DNA of 64,000 bases from Clostridia bacterium. Its GTDB lineage: Bacteria; Bacillota; Clostridia; Christensenellales; Borkfalkiaceae. Under the pieces are notes generated by a model that was given only the letters and a program-made list of their open reading frames with translations, was not told the origin of the DNA and did no database searches. The stretch covers positions 1 through 64,000 of the forward strand of contig JAFYTO010000017.1 of NCBI GenBank assembly GCA_017558825.1, in the 5' to 3' direction. Positions within the stretch are counted from its first letter, which is position 1. Every line of letters begins with the position of its first letter. The position numbers and the translations under genes are program-made. Of the stretch, positions 44,245 to 53,304 are shown piece after piece.

Positions 44245-44445
44245 ATGAAAAACACTATAAAAATTGAAATTATTGAAAAGTATATGTTAAAAAATAATAT
44301 AAGTAAAACAAAATTTTGTAAAATATGCAAAATAAGTCCTAACACCTTAAACAAAATTATGGCTAATGATTTCAACTTTGAAATAGTAGCACTTTTTAAA
44401 ATAGCAAGAATAATTAAAATTGAAGTTTACCAAATGTTTAATTAA
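44245..44445 (+). CDS. Small HTH protein (XRE-like)
   Basis: A 66-aa helix-turn-helix protein (EKYMLKNNISKTKFCKIC, then ISPNTLNKIMANDFNFE) resembling short XRE/Cro-type proteins. Of three in-frame ATGs (44224, 44239, 44245), the last is chosen because GGGGGA lies 7 nt upstream. It is controlled by a TTGACA promoter embedded in the three operators shared with the divergent XRE repressor. The arrangement is that of a miniature CI/Cro switch, but no phage or integrase genes are attached. Confidence 0.78.
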   Translation: MKNTIKIEIIEKYMLKNNISKTKFCKICKISPNTLNKIMANDFNFEIVALFKIARIIKIEVYQMFN

Positions 44446-44489
44446 AGGGTAGCCCTAAGGGCAAATGCCCCGAACGAAGCCACGCAAAA

Positions 44490-44513
44490 AGCACCCTTTA
44501 ATTAGGGTGCTTT
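44490..44513. repeat. 24-bp hairpin repeat, copy 2
   Basis: Identical to 43886-43909. On the minus strand it is followed by five T residues, so it can act as a terminator for transcripts coming from the structured element. Confidence 0.7.
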
Positions 44514-44517
44514 AGCG

Positions 44518-44538
44518 TGGCGGAGAGAGGGGGATTTG
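44518..44538. repeat. Duplicate of the tRNA-Ser 3' end
   Basis: These 21 bp are identical to 44743-44763, the 3' end of tRNA-Ser including its CCA. Copies lie 225 bp apart in direct orientation, the layout left by insertion at a tRNA 3' end. Confidence 0.75.
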
Positions 44539-44684
44539 CTCCGCAATTTTGCTAAAAGCAAAACTTACGCACCTTACGGTGTTGCTATCACGCCTGGGCA
44601 ACAAACGATTATCAATCGTTTGCCCGCAAGCAAAAATAATAACTTAAACTGTATGCTTGCGGTACTTGCCCGTTCAAATCCCCC
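44529..44684. other. Highly structured 156-nt element (candidate ncRNA or tRNA-derived insertion)
   Basis: A 10-bp closing stem (GGGGGATTTG 44529-44538 with CAAATCCCCC 44675-44684) encloses four hairpins: 44547-44553 with 44557-44563 (7 bp), 44570-44573 with 44578-44581 (4 bp), 44603-44610 with 44614-44621 plus GGGC/GCCC (12 bp in all) and 44626-44632 with 44654-44660 (7 bp). The strand is unknown. Terminator-like hairpins lie on both sides (44490-44513 and 44700-44740). A 65-codon open frame crosses it, but its composition is dictated by the stems. This and the repeats account for 44446-44742, where no gene is seen. Confidence 0.55.
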
Positions 44685-44699
44685 AACCTACAACATGTT

Positions 44700-44740
44700 A
44701 AAAGCCCTACTTGAACCACGTGGGTTCAAATAGGGCTTTT
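44700..44740. terminator. Terminator-like hairpin downstream of tRNA-Ser
   Basis: AAAAGCCCTA/TAGGGCTTTT with an inner TTGAACC/GGTTCAA extension. Symmetric, so it can stop tRNA-Ser transcription (minus) and transcripts crossing the structured element (plus). Confidence 0.75.
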
Positions 44741-44742
44741 AA

Positions 44743-44833
44743 TGGCGGAGAGAGGGGGATTTGAACCCCCGATACGCTTATGGCGTATACACGATTTCCA
44801 ATCGTGCTCGTTCGACCACTCCGACATCTCTCC
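44743..44833 (-). tRNA. tRNA-Ser (anticodon GGA)
   Basis: A 91-nt class II tRNA. The acceptor stem is GGAGAGA with TCTCTCC, the anticodon loop TTGGAAA gives GGA (reads UCC/UCU), and it has a long variable arm, a T-loop GTTCAAATC and encoded CCA. Promoter at 44845-44873. The last 21 nt are duplicated at 44518-44538. Confidence 0.97.
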
Positions 44834-44844
44834 AAACAAATCAC

Positions 44845-44873
44845 ATTATACATAATATTTTTAAATTTGGCAA
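44845..44873 (-). promoter_or_regulatory. Promoter of tRNA-Ser
   Basis: Minus strand -35 TTGCCA (44868-44873), 17 bp, -10 TATAAT (44845-44850), ending 12 bp before the tRNA. Confidence 0.75.
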
Positions 44874-44900
44874 CAGTTTAACAAACATATAATAAAATGT

Positions 44901-44932
44901 TAGACAAATTTAATTTTATATGTTATTATAAT
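44901..44932 (+). promoter_or_regulatory. Promoter of tRNA-Thr
   Basis: -35 TAGACA (44901-44906), 17 bp, -10 TATTAT (44924-44929); an overlapping TATAAT is at 44927-44932. Confidence 0.5.
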
Positions 44933-44942
44933 TAAGCAAAAC

Positions 44943-45018
44943 GCTTCTATGGCTCAGTAGGTAGAGCGCATCCATGGTAAGGATGAGGTCACCGGTTCGA
45001 TTCCGGTTAGAAGCTCCA
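44943..45018 (+). tRNA. tRNA-Thr (anticodon GGT)
   Basis: A 76-nt tRNA with acceptor GCTTCTA/TAGAAGC, anticodon loop ATGGTAA (GGT, reads ACC/ACU), T-loop TTCGATT and encoded CCA (45016-45018). Confidence 0.97.
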
Positions 45019-45115
45019 TTTTTTAGCAGTTGCATTTTGTCAACTGCTTTTTATATATTGAAAAGTATTGTTTTATACCTATAATAATTATACACTAAGT
45101 TTAGAGGGGTTAATT

Positions 45116-45424
45116 ATGAGTAAACCATTAAAAGTTTTTAAAATTTTAACAAATGCGCTTTTTGTAATTTGTGCAGTTATATTTACTTATCTTATAGTTG
45201 ACGTTACTAGCGGTATTTTAAATAACCCTAGTAATGAGTGGGGCATAGTTGCATTACTTCTATTTTTTATTTTCGCAATTCCCGTTACCATTTACCTTGC
45301 AATTTACAGCATAATTATGATTGTTAAAAAAAGATATAGATTATACGACCTAATTTTTGGTTTGATTTATATAATATGCTACGCATCACTAATTTTAGTG
45401 CCTTTAATTTTAAATTTAATATAA
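45116..45424 (+). CDS. Small polytopic membrane protein, unknown
   Basis: A 102-aa protein with three hydrophobic segments (about 13-33, 43-70 and 78-102) and a basic loop (KKRYRLYD) between the second and third. The frame opens at 45068, but the ATG at 45116 has a GAGGGG site 6 nt upstream. A possible -10 TATAAT is at about 45080. Monocistronic; ends at a bidirectional terminator. No family recognised. Confidence 0.65.
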   Translation: MSKPLKVFKILTNALFVICAVIFTYLIVDVTSGILNNPSNEWGIVALLLFFIFAIPVTIYLAIYSIIMIVKKRYRLYDLIFGLIYIICYASLILVPLILNLI

Positions 45425-45456
45425 AAGGGCTTAACCACAATGGTTAAGCCTTTTTT
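45424..45456. terminator. Bidirectional terminator between the small membrane gene and ftsY
   Basis: A GGCTTAACCA/TGGTTAAGCC hairpin (10 bp) with a CAA loop and T6; works for both converging genes. Confidence 0.9.
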
Positions 45457-45461
45457 AATTG

Positions 45462-46358
45462 TTAAAACAATCCGTCAACAAAATCTTCGGCATTAAATTC
45501 AACTAGGTCGTCAAGTTTTTCGCCAACACCGGCAAACACAATAGGCAAACCTTTATCTTCACAAAGCGAAACAACAAAGCCACCTTTTGCAGTTCCATCT
45601 AGCTTTGTTAAAACTACACCGTCAAGAGAAATTGCCTCATCAAACGCGTCAACTTGTGAAATAGCGTTTTGACCAGTAGTTGCATCTAACACTATGAGTT
45701 TATAGAAATTAGCATTGCCGTATTCCCTTTCTACAACCCTAGTCATTTTTTTAAGTTCTTCCATTAAATTACTCTTAACGTGAAGCCTACCAGCGGTATC
45801 AATAATTAAAACGTCAGTATTCTTTGCCTTTGCAGAAGCTATGGCATCATAAACAACTGCTGACGGGTCTGCGCCTTCATTATGCTTAATAACCCTAACG
45901 TTAGCCCTTTCAGCCCAAACGGTTAATTGGTCACTTGCGGCTGCTCTAAACGTATCGCCAGCAACTATTGTTACGCTCTTTTTTTGTGAAGTAAAATACG
46001 CGGAAAGTTTACCAATACTTGTTGTTTTACCAACGCCGTTTACACCAACAACCATTATAACACAAGGATATTCAAATTCTACGTTATCAACCTCTAACAA
46101 CTTATTAGTAATAACGTTTTTTAACGCAGTTATAACCTCGTTTTTATCTTTTACGCTACCCTCAATCATTTCATCACGCAAGTTTTCAACAATGTCACTT
46201 GCAACAGAATACGATATATCGGAAGCAACTAACGCATCGGTCAATTCATCGTAAAACTCTTCGCCAATTCTATCAATAGAAAAAACTCTAGCAAACGTAT
46301 CGGCAATTCTATTTTTGGTTTTTTGTAGCGACTTGGCTATTTTAGAAAAAATACTCAT
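45462..46358 (-). CDS. ftsY: Signal recognition particle receptor FtsY
   Basis: The GTPase that docks the SRP-ribosome complex at the membrane for co-translational targeting. The 298-aa protein contains the N-domain helices followed by the G domain: G1 GVNGVGKTTSIGKLS (about 110-124), DTAGR (G3) and TKLDGTAKGG (G4 region). It lacks the long acidic A-domain, as usual for Bacillota. It begins 8 bp after the smc stop, as the last gene of the plsX-rnc-smc-ftsY run. Confidence 0.97.
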   Translation of the reverse strand: MSIFSKIAKSLQKTKNRIADTFARVFSIDRIGEEFYDELTDALVASDISYSVASDIVENLRDEMIEGSVKDKNEVITALKNVITNKLLEVDNVEFEYPCVIMVVGVNGVGKTTSIGKLSAYFTSQKKSVTIVAGDTFRAAASDQLTVWAERANVRVIKHNEGADPSAVVYDAIASAKAKNTDVLIIDTAGRLHVKSNLMEELKKMTRVVEREYGNANFYKLIVLDATTGQNAISQVDAFDEAISLDGVVLTKLDGTAKGGFVVSLCEDKGLPIVFAGVGEKLDDLVEFNAEDFVDGLF

Positions 46359-46366
46359 TTTTCACC

Positions 46367-49300
46367 TTAACTTTGTTCAATATCTTTAATATCGCTAAGC
46401 TTTACTGATACGATGCTTGAAACGCCCTTTTCTGGCATTGTTACACCGAATAAGCCGTCAGCATTTTCCATAGTAACTTTTTTGTGCGTAATACAAATAA
46501 ATTGCGTTTCTTTAGAGAAGTTGCGTAAGTATTTAGCAAATCTTTCAACGTTGGCATCGTCAAGAGCGGCTTCAATTTCGTCAAGCACGCAGAATGGCAT
46601 TGGTCTAAGCTTAAGTATTGCAAATAAAATTGCAATTGCAGTAAGAGCCATTTCACCACCGGATAAAAGCGATATTTTTTGAAGTTTCTTTCCAGGTGGC
46701 TCGGCAACAATTTCTATGCCTGCATCTAACGGGTCCCCTGTTTCACTTTCTTCAACAACTAAATCGGCTGTACCGCCGCCAAACAACTCTTTAAATATTT
46801 TAGTAAAGTTGCTTCTAATAGTTTTAAAGCCCTCGTTAAAGGTTAAAGTCATTTCCTTAGTTAAATCATCAATAACCTTTTGCAAGTCTTCTTGCGCCTT
46901 ATACAAATCATCACGTTGAACTAAAAGTTCATTGTAAGCAACGCTTAATTCATTATACTCATCAATAGCGTTAGGGTTAATGCTACCAAGGCTAGAGATT
47001 TTGCGCTTTAACGTTGCAATGTCTTGATAGCTCATAGAAACGTCATAGTTCTCATCTCTAAATTCTTGGCAAGTTTCATAAGTAAGTTGATATTCGTTAA
47101 ATAAGTTTTGGCTCATAAACGAAAGTTCAGTATCAACCTTAGCAAAGTTAATTTCTTCTTGCTCTCTCTTTTGTGAGTTTTTATTGATATCTGCTTGTAA
47201 AACGTCACGCTTCAAGTTGTCTTGAACAATCATTTCATTGAGCTTAAGCTTTTTATCGTCAAACTCTTGAAGTTTTAAGCGGAGTGCTTTAAGTTTTAAT
47301 TGTTCATCTTCAGTTAAAGCAACTTTTTCAGCTTGAAGTTTTAACTCTTTAATAATATTTGCGTCACTATTTATAGTTTGCTCGCCCTTAACAGCACTTT
47401 CATTAATTTGAGTAATTTCACCGTTAATTCTTTCAATATCACTTTCAGAGGCACTAATTTCAGCTCGCAAATATGAAAGTTTAGCTTGCACTTCCGTATT
47501 TTCTTTTAAAACCTCATCACGAGTTTGCCTTAATTTTATAAACTTCTCACGCCTTACAGACTGTTCTTTTGACGCATCTTCTTTTTCTTTATTTATCTTT
47601 TCGTTACCAATAGAAATGTCTGTAAATTCGGTTTTAATTTGTTCAAGTCTTGCGCCAATAATTGCGATTTCATCTTTATTTTTATCAATTTCGGCTTGAA
47701 TATTTGAAAGCGCGTTTTCGTTTGCATTTTTCTTTTCACGAAGAAGAACAACGCTTTGTTTTGCTTCAACCAAATTAGTTTTTAACGCATCAAGTTCTGT
47801 AACTTCTTGATTAACTTGCTTTAATAAATTTTGCTTGTTTTGCTCAAGTCTAACAAGTTCGTTTTTGTCGTTATTTACGGCAGTTTGATACTCGTTAACC
47901 GACCTGTCAATAGAAAGCAAGTTGACGTCATTAGCCTTTTTAGAGCCACCAGTCATAGAACCGTTTTGCGCTAAAATATCGCCGTCAAGCGTAACTATTT
48001 TAAAGTTAAATTTGTACTTTTTAGCAATTTCCGTTGCACACTTTAAATCCTTGCAAATAAGCGTTCCGCCAAGCAAGAAAGATACAACGTTTTCATAGTA
48101 AGCGTCATATTTAACAATGTCAGTTGCTAAGCCTATAGCACCACTTTCTTTTAAAGCGGAAACAATATCACTGTCGTTATACCTAGGTTTAACTGACGTA
48201 ACAGGCAAGAAAGTAACTCTACCGCCGTCACATTTTTTAAGATAGTTAATTAAATATTCAGCATCACTAGGGTTATCAGTAACAACGTTTTGCATTGCAC
48301 CGCCAATAGCCGTTTGTATAGCCGTTTCATAATCTTTTTCAGTAGTAATTATGCTTGCAACTACGCCTTTAATTTTAGAATTTAATTCAGCATTGTCCTT
48401 AGCGTCAACCATAAGGCGTTTAACAGCAGAATTATACCCGTCAAAAGAGTCTTTTAACCCCAAATAGAATTTAAGGCTGGTTTCTAAACTTGCGAGCCTA
48501 TTTTTAACGGCGTATGCCTTATTATCAATTTTACTAATAAATTCGTTCGTTGAAGAAACAGAACTAGACTTATCTTTAATTTCTTCGTTAAATTTAACTA
48601 TATTTTTTTCAGTTTCCTCAAGCTTAACTTTTATATCTTCAGTTTCGCCGTAAATATTAGTGTATCTATCTACAAGAGCGTTAACTTTATCTACTATGCC
48701 TTTTTGGTTTTGAGTAATAACGCTTTCTTCTTGTGAAAGAGCACCTAAATTTTTGTTGATATCTGCAAGAGATTCAACACTTTTTAAAACCTTAGATTGA
48801 ATAGATTGCTCTATATCTTCATCACGGTTAATTTCTTCAGTTAATTCGTTAATTTTTGTTGCAATTTCTTGAGCTTTTTTTGTTAAAGCATCAATTTCTA
48901 TATTGCATTTTTTGCCGTATTCACGCTTAAATTTAAGAGTGTTTTCATACTCTTTAATCTTTTCCTTGCCGCTTTCAATTTCAGCTTTAATACGCTCAAT
49001 TTCACTGTTAAAATACGAGATTTTTTCAGCGTAAAGCTTAGATTCGCCCGTTTGCTTTTCAATGCCAACGGCGTGTTCGGTAATTTCAGCGTTTAACGAA
49101 CGTATGTACTCGTCTGCCGAATTAATTTCGGCTTGATGCTCGTTATAAACTCTTATTGTTTCTTCAAGTTCTACTTGACGTGCTTCAATTTCTTCGCTCA
49201 AGCCCTTAATTCTATCGCCAATTTTTGTTTTTGTTTCATTAGCGTGGTCGTATTTATATAAATAAGCGTTAATTTCGTGGTGTTTTAACTCGCCTGAAAG

Positions 49301-49957
49301 AGACCTATACGCACGCGTTTTTTCCGCTTGCTTTGCAAGTGGTTCCAATTGGCGTTCTCTTTCAGTTAAAATATCGCTAACACGAGTAATATTATCGTTA
49401 GTGCGGGCAAGTTTATTTATACTTTCCTTTCTATCACGCTTAGTTTTAGCAATACCAACCGCTTCTTCAAAAATAGCGCGTCTATCCTCTGGCTTAGATG
49501 AAAGAATTTCACTAACTTTACCTTGTCCTATAATAGTGTAGCCGTCCTTACTAACGCCACATTCGTGAAGCGCGTCAACAATGTCTTTCATTCTGCAAGG
49601 TTGACGGTTAATAAAGTATTCGCTTTCACCGCTTCTATACAATTTTCTAGTAAATACAACTTCGCTGTATTCAAGGTTAGAAAAGAGTTTTTCGGTATTG
49701 TTAAAGTATAACGATACTTCACAATAAGAAAGAGACTTTCTTGCTTGTGTACCGTTAAAGATAACGTCTTGCATAGACGTACCACGCATTGTTTTTGCCG
49801 ATTGTTCGCCAAGAACCCATTTAACCGCATCCGCTACGTTTGACTTTCCGCAACCGTTAGGACCAACGATAGCAGTAATACCGTCTAAAAGGTCTATTTT
49901 AACTTTGTCTGCAAAGGATTTAAAACCTAGCAGTTCAATTCTTTCAAAATTTAACAT
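46367..49957 (-). CDS. smc: Chromosome segregation protein SMC
   Basis: The condensin ATPase that compacts and segregates the chromosome. The 1196-aa protein has the N-terminal Walker A GPNGCGKSN (32-40), about 900 residues of antiparallel coiled coil interrupted by the hinge domain (about 510-670, with a GGRVTFLP-type core), and the C-terminal LSGGE signature plus Walker B (VLDEIEAALDDANV). Length is standard. It starts 1 bp after the rnc stop. In Bacillota this order with rnc and ftsY is conserved. Confidence 0.98.
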   Translation of the reverse strand: MLNFERIELLGFKSFADKVKIDLLDGITAIVGPNGCGKSNVADAVKWVLGEQSAKTMRGTSMQDVIFNGTQARKSLSYCEVSLYFNNTEKLFSNLEYSEVVFTRKLYRSGESEYFINRQPCRMKDIVDALHECGVSKDGYTIIGQGKVSEILSSKPEDRRAIFEEAVGIAKTKRDRKESINKLARTNDNITRVSDILTERERQLEPLAKQAEKTRAYRSLSGELKHHEINAYLYKYDHANETKTKIGDRIKGLSEEIEARQVELEETIRVYNEHQAEINSADEYIRSLNAEITEHAVGIEKQTGESKLYAEKISYFNSEIERIKAEIESGKEKIKEYENTLKFKREYGKKCNIEIDALTKKAQEIATKINELTEEINRDEDIEQSIQSKVLKSVESLADINKNLGALSQEESVITQNQKGIVDKVNALVDRYTNIYGETEDIKVKLEETEKNIVKFNEEIKDKSSSVSSTNEFISKIDNKAYAVKNRLASLETSLKFYLGLKDSFDGYNSAVKRLMVDAKDNAELNSKIKGVVASIITTEKDYETAIQTAIGGAMQNVVTDNPSDAEYLINYLKKCDGGRVTFLPVTSVKPRYNDSDIVSALKESGAIGLATDIVKYDAYYENVVSFLLGGTLICKDLKCATEIAKKYKFNFKIVTLDGDILAQNGSMTGGSKKANDVNLLSIDRSVNEYQTAVNNDKNELVRLEQNKQNLLKQVNQEVTELDALKTNLVEAKQSVVLLREKKNANENALSNIQAEIDKNKDEIAIIGARLEQIKTEFTDISIGNEKINKEKEDASKEQSVRREKFIKLRQTRDEVLKENTEVQAKLSYLRAEISASESDIERINGEITQINESAVKGEQTINSDANIIKELKLQAEKVALTEDEQLKLKALRLKLQEFDDKKLKLNEMIVQDNLKRDVLQADINKNSQKREQEEINFAKVDTELSFMSQNLFNEYQLTYETCQEFRDENYDVSMSYQDIATLKRKISSLGSINPNAIDEYNELSVAYNELLVQRDDLYKAQEDLQKVIDDLTKEMTLTFNEGFKTIRSNFTKIFKELFGGGTADLVVEESETGDPLDAGIEIVAEPPGKKLQKISLLSGGEMALTAIAILFAILKLRPMPFCVLDEIEAALDDANVERFAKYLRNFSKETQFICITHKKVTMENADGLFGVTMPEKGVSSIVSVKLSDIKDIEQS

Positions 49958-49958
49958 A

Positions 49959-50654
49959 TTACTTTCCGCTTTTTGTAATTTTTTTATTTTTCAATTTATC
50001 AAGTGCTTTTTTAGCGCAAGCCTGTTCAGCCTTTTTTTTGCTTTTTCCACTTGCAGTTACAAGTTTTTCGCCGTTTAGTAAAACTTGCATTTTAAACTGA
50101 GGATTGTGGTCTTGACCAATTTTTGAAACTTCTTGATATTCAATTTGACCAAGCTTCTTTTTTGCAATGTATTCGTTAAGCTTACCCTTATAATTTACGT
50201 CACTTTTACTTTCTAAAATAATTTTTGTTTTAGTAAGCAAGTTTTGATATATAAAGGCGCGCGCTTTTTCTAAACCGCCGTCTAAATAAATTCCGCCAAC
50301 AATAGACTCGAATAAATTTTCACGAATATTGTCTGAAACTTCGTTCATGCTACTATTTTTTAGCATATATTCTTCTATTTTAAGTTTCTTTATAGCGTTT
50401 GCAAGCGGTTTACACGAAACAAACTGTTGTTTTAAATTAGTCATACTGCCTTCGTTTTGCTTACTACTTTTATACAAATACTCAGTAACTACTAACCCTA
50501 AAACACTGTCGCCTAAAAACTCAAGACGTTCGTTATTTAATTCGCCTTTAGCCTCGTCAGAATAAGACTTATGCGTAAAGCATTGGCGCAAAAGTTCGGC
50601 ATCTTTAAAAGAATAACCCAACTTTTTTTGCACTTCATCTAAATAAAATATCAT
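49959..50654 (-). CDS. rnc: Ribonuclease III
   Basis: A double-strand-specific endoribonuclease for rRNA processing and mRNA turnover. The 231-aa protein has the signature NERLEFLGDSVLGLVVTEYL (about 40-60) with catalytic acidic residues, a second acid cluster (ESIVGGIYLD) and a C-terminal dsRNA-binding domain ending in GKSKKKAEQACAKKAL. It lies between plsX (1 bp upstream) and smc (1 bp downstream). Confidence 0.97.
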   Translation of the reverse strand: MIFYLDEVQKKLGYSFKDAELLRQCFTHKSYSDEAKGELNNERLEFLGDSVLGLVVTEYLYKSSKQNEGSMTNLKQQFVSCKPLANAIKKLKIEEYMLKNSSMNEVSDNIRENLFESIVGGIYLDGGLEKARAFIYQNLLTKTKIILESKSDVNYKGKLNEYIAKKKLGQIEYQEVSKIGQDHNPQFKMQVLLNGEKLVTASGKSKKKAEQACAKKALDKLKNKKITKSGK

Positions 50655-50655
50655 A

Positions 50656-51678
50656 TTATTCTAAAACTAAATTTTTAACTTCATCAGCTTGAAGTCTTTC
50701 AAAAATTTCTTCGTTTACATTGCGTGAAACTGCTTCTTCAGCTTGGAAAAGCGTTGCCTTAAACGAAGTTGCTTTAGACGCCCCGTGAGATTTTGCCACA
50801 ATGCCGTTTACGCCTAAGAATACCGCACCACCGCGCTTAGTGTAATCAAGTTTTGCCATAGTCTTTTTAAACGCTTTTTTCATAAATAAGAAACCAAATT
50901 TAGCAGAATTTGATTCCATAATATTCTCTTTTAAAGTGCCAAGCATAACGTTTACCGCACCTTCGATAGCCTTTAACGAACAGTTACCACTAAACCCGTC
51001 TGCCACAACAACGTCACACACGCCAGATAAAATATCGCGACCTTCAACGTTGCCAACGAAGTTAAGGCTTGGAATTTGTTTTAAAAGAGCGAATACCGCG
51101 TGAGTTAACTCGTTGCCCTTTTTATCTTCCGTGCCGTTGCAAAGCAAACCTATTTTAGGTCTTTTAATGCCAAAAATTTTCTTCATATACACATCTGCCA
51201 TAATAGCAAAGTGCACAAGTTGAATAGGCTTACAGTCTGCATTAGCGCCACAGTCTAAAAACATACAAAGCCCGCCGTCTGGCTTAGGCATAAGAGTAGA
51301 AAGTGCTGGGCGAGAAACGCCTTTAATTCTACCTAATTTTAAAACGCAAGCCGTTAAAAGCGCACCCGTTGAGCCCGCGGAAACAAAAGCATCGTATTCC
51401 TTTGCCTTTAAAGCGTTTAATGCAACGGTTATAGTTGAGTCAGGCTTTCTTTTAAACGCGTCGGTAGGAGATTCTTCGTTAGTGATAACCTCTGTAGCGT
51501 TCATAAAAGAAATGTTTTTATCACTAAACTTATTATCAGCCATTATTTGCTTAATTTCATCAACCTTACCAACAAGGCAAATTTCGCTTTGACCGCCGTC
51601 AGCAACGTATTCAACAGCACCTTTTATAGCCTCAAGTGGAGCGTGGTCTCCACCGTAAGCGTCCATTAAAATTTTCAT
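50656..51678 (-). CDS. plsX: Phosphate acyltransferase PlsX
   Basis: Converts acyl-ACP to acyl-phosphate for membrane phospholipid synthesis. The 340-aa protein starts with the family motif MDAYGGDHAP and has AFVSAGSTGALL, DCGANADCKP and VVADGFSGN. In many Bacillota acpP stands between plsX and rnc; here the two are directly adjacent and acpP is absent from the window. It has a GGAG site; the run continues into rnc, smc and ftsY. Confidence 0.96.
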   Translation of the reverse strand: MKILMDAYGGDHAPLEAIKGAVEYVADGGQSEICLVGKVDEIKQIMADNKFSDKNISFMNATEVITNEESPTDAFKRKPDSTITVALNALKAKEYDAFVSAGSTGALLTACVLKLGRIKGVSRPALSTLMPKPDGGLCMFLDCGANADCKPIQLVHFAIMADVYMKKIFGIKRPKIGLLCNGTEDKKGNELTHAVFALLKQIPSLNFVGNVEGRDILSGVCDVVVADGFSGNCSLKAIEGAVNVMLGTLKENIMESNSAKFGFLFMKKAFKKTMAKLDYTKRGGAVFLGVNGIVAKSHGASKATSFKATLFQAEEAVSRNVNEEIFERLQADEVKNLVLE

Positions 51679-51699
51679 AATTTTCTCCTTTGTAAAAAA

Positions 51700-53097
51700 T
51701 TAGTATTCAAGGTTAGAAACTGTTCTTGGGAATGGTATTACGTCTCTAATATTAGAAATGCCAGTTAAGTACATTATCATTCTTTCAAAGCCCAAACCAA
51801 ATCCCGCGTGCTTTGTGCCACCGTATTTTCTTAAATTGATATACCAATCGTAATCGCTTTCTTTAAGACCAAAGTCAGCCATACGCGCCTTTAATATGTC
51901 TTCTCTTTCTTCTCTTTGAGAACCGCCAACAAGTTCGCCAATGCCTGGAACTAAAAGGTCGGCAGCGGCAACGGTTTTACCGTCATCGTTTAAGCGCATA
52001 TAGAACGCTTTAATTTCCTTTGGATAGTCGGTTAAAAATACCGGTTTTTTGTAAACGACTTCAGTAATATATCTTTCGTGTTCAGACTGAAGGTCGCAAC
52101 CCCAATAAATTGGGAATTCAAATTTGTCTTTTATAGGTTCTAAAATTTTAATTGCTTCCGTATAAGTAAGCCTTACAAACTCGTTATTTACAACGTTGTT
52201 AAGCCTATCTTTTAAGCCGTTATCTACAAAGTTATTTAAGAACTCAATTTCTTCCTTGCAAGTTTCTAAAACGTGGCTAATAACAGCTTTAACCATACCT
52301 TCGGCACAGTCCATATCATCGCTCAAATCAGCAAAAGCCATTTCAGGCTCAATCATCCAAAATTCAGCGGCGTGACGAACTGTATTAGATTTTTCTGCTC
52401 TAAAAGTAGGTCCAAAAGTATAAACCTTTGAAAACGCCATAGCGTATGCCTCTGCAGAAAGTTGACCGGAAACCGTTAAACTTGCAGGCTTTTCAAAAAA
52501 GTCTTGCTTGTAATCAACTTCGCCGTTTTCAGTTTTAGGAACGTTATTTAAGTCAAGCGTGGTTACTTGGAACATTGCGCCCGCACCCTCACAGTCAGAA
52601 CCAGTAATGAGTGGAGTGTTAACGTAAACAAAACCGTTTTTATTAAAGTATTGGTGAATTGCAAAAGCCGCTTCGCTTCTAATTCTAAACACTGCGTTAA
52701 AAGTGTTAGTGCGTGGTCTTAAATATGCAATTTCTCTCAAATATTCAAAAGAGTGCCTTTTCTTTTGAAGTGGATAATCTGGCGTAGAAGCGCCTTCTAC
52801 TTCAATTTTTGTAGCCTTAATTTCAAAAGGTTGTTTTGCGTTTGGCGTTAAAACGAGTTTACCCTCAACTACGAGAGCAGCGCCAACGTTTTGTTTAGCA
52901 ATTTCATCATAGTTAGAAATAATATCTCTTTCAAAAACTACTTGTACACTTTTAAAATAAGTGCCGTCATTAAGTTCAATAAAGCCAAAAGCCTTACTGT
53001 CTCTTATAGTTTTTGCCCAACCTTTAACAACCACGATTTTGTCGCTAAAGTCGCTTGTAAATTTAAATAAACTTTTTACTTCTGTTTTAGTACACAT
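51700..53097 (-). CDS. asnS: Asparaginyl-tRNA synthetase
   Basis: Charges tRNA-Asn with asparagine. The 465-aa class IIb synthetase has an N-terminal OB-fold anticodon-binding domain (about 15-100) and a catalytic core with [21 protein letters not shown] (motif 2, written here only to 20 residues: [20 protein letters not shown]) and the motif 3 [13 protein letters not shown] near the C-terminus. Asparagine- rather than aspartate-type motifs support AsnRS. No T-box leader is seen; instead a perfect 21-bp palindrome lies at 53143-53163. It ends 21 bp before plsX and may be co-transcribed with it. Confidence 0.96.
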   Translation of the reverse strand: MCTKTEVKSLFKFTSDFSDKIVVVKGWAKTIRDSKAFGFIELNDGTYFKSVQVVFERDIISNYDEIAKQNVGAALVVEGKLVLTPNAKQPFEIKATKIEVEGASTPDYPLQKKRHSFEYLREIAYLRPRTNTFNAVFRIRSEAAFAIHQYFNKNGFVYVNTPLITGSDCEGAGAMFQVTTLDLNNVPKTENGEVDYKQDFFEKPASLTVSGQLSAEAYAMAFSKVYTFGPTFRAEKSNTVRHAAEFWMIEPEMAFADLSDDMDCAEGMVKAVISHVLETCKEEIEFLNNFVDNGLKDRLNNVVNNEFVRLTYTEAIKILEPIKDKFEFPIYWGCDLQSEHERYITEVVYKKPVFLTDYPKEIKAFYMRLNDDGKTVAAADLLVPGIGELVGGSQREEREDILKARMADFGLKESDYDWYINLRKYGGTKHAGFGLGFERMIMYLTGISNIRDVIPFPRTVSNLEY

Positions 53098-53142
53098 AAA
53101 ATCTCCAAATTAACTAAGTTTTACTTAGCATATAATACTGCA

Positions 53143-53163
53143 TTATGTTATAGTATAACATAA
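53143..53163. promoter_or_regulatory. Perfect palindrome upstream of asnS
   Basis: Arms TTATGTTATA and TATAACATAA around a single G. It lies 46 bp upstream of the asnS start, near possible -10 boxes, and could be an operator. CTAAG/CTTAG inverted repeats flank it. Confidence 0.5.
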
Positions 53164-53234
53164 CTAAGAATTTTTTGCTACAAATTTTTTATTTTTTTTA
53201 ATGTTTTTACGTTATTTTTTTAAAAAAGCAACAA

Positions 53235-53270
53235 AAAAACCGCAATTTTACGTTTGTAGTTGCGGTTTTT
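53235..53270 (-). terminator. Terminator of the rubrerythrin operon
   Basis: An AAAAACCGCAA/TTGCGGTTTTT hairpin with a 14-nt loop; T-rich on the minus strand. Confidence 0.75.
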
Positions 53271-53304
53271 AATATTTTTATATTTTAAAATATAAAAAAT
53301 CTAA

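Noticed and set aside
44536-44733. 65-codon open frame across the structured element
   Set aside because: Its sequence is fixed by the hairpins and the terminator arm, and it has no ribosome binding site.
53098-53180. T-box riboswitch upstream of asnS
   Set aside because: The leader is too short, with no antiterminator, T-box core sequence or terminator; only a palindrome is present.
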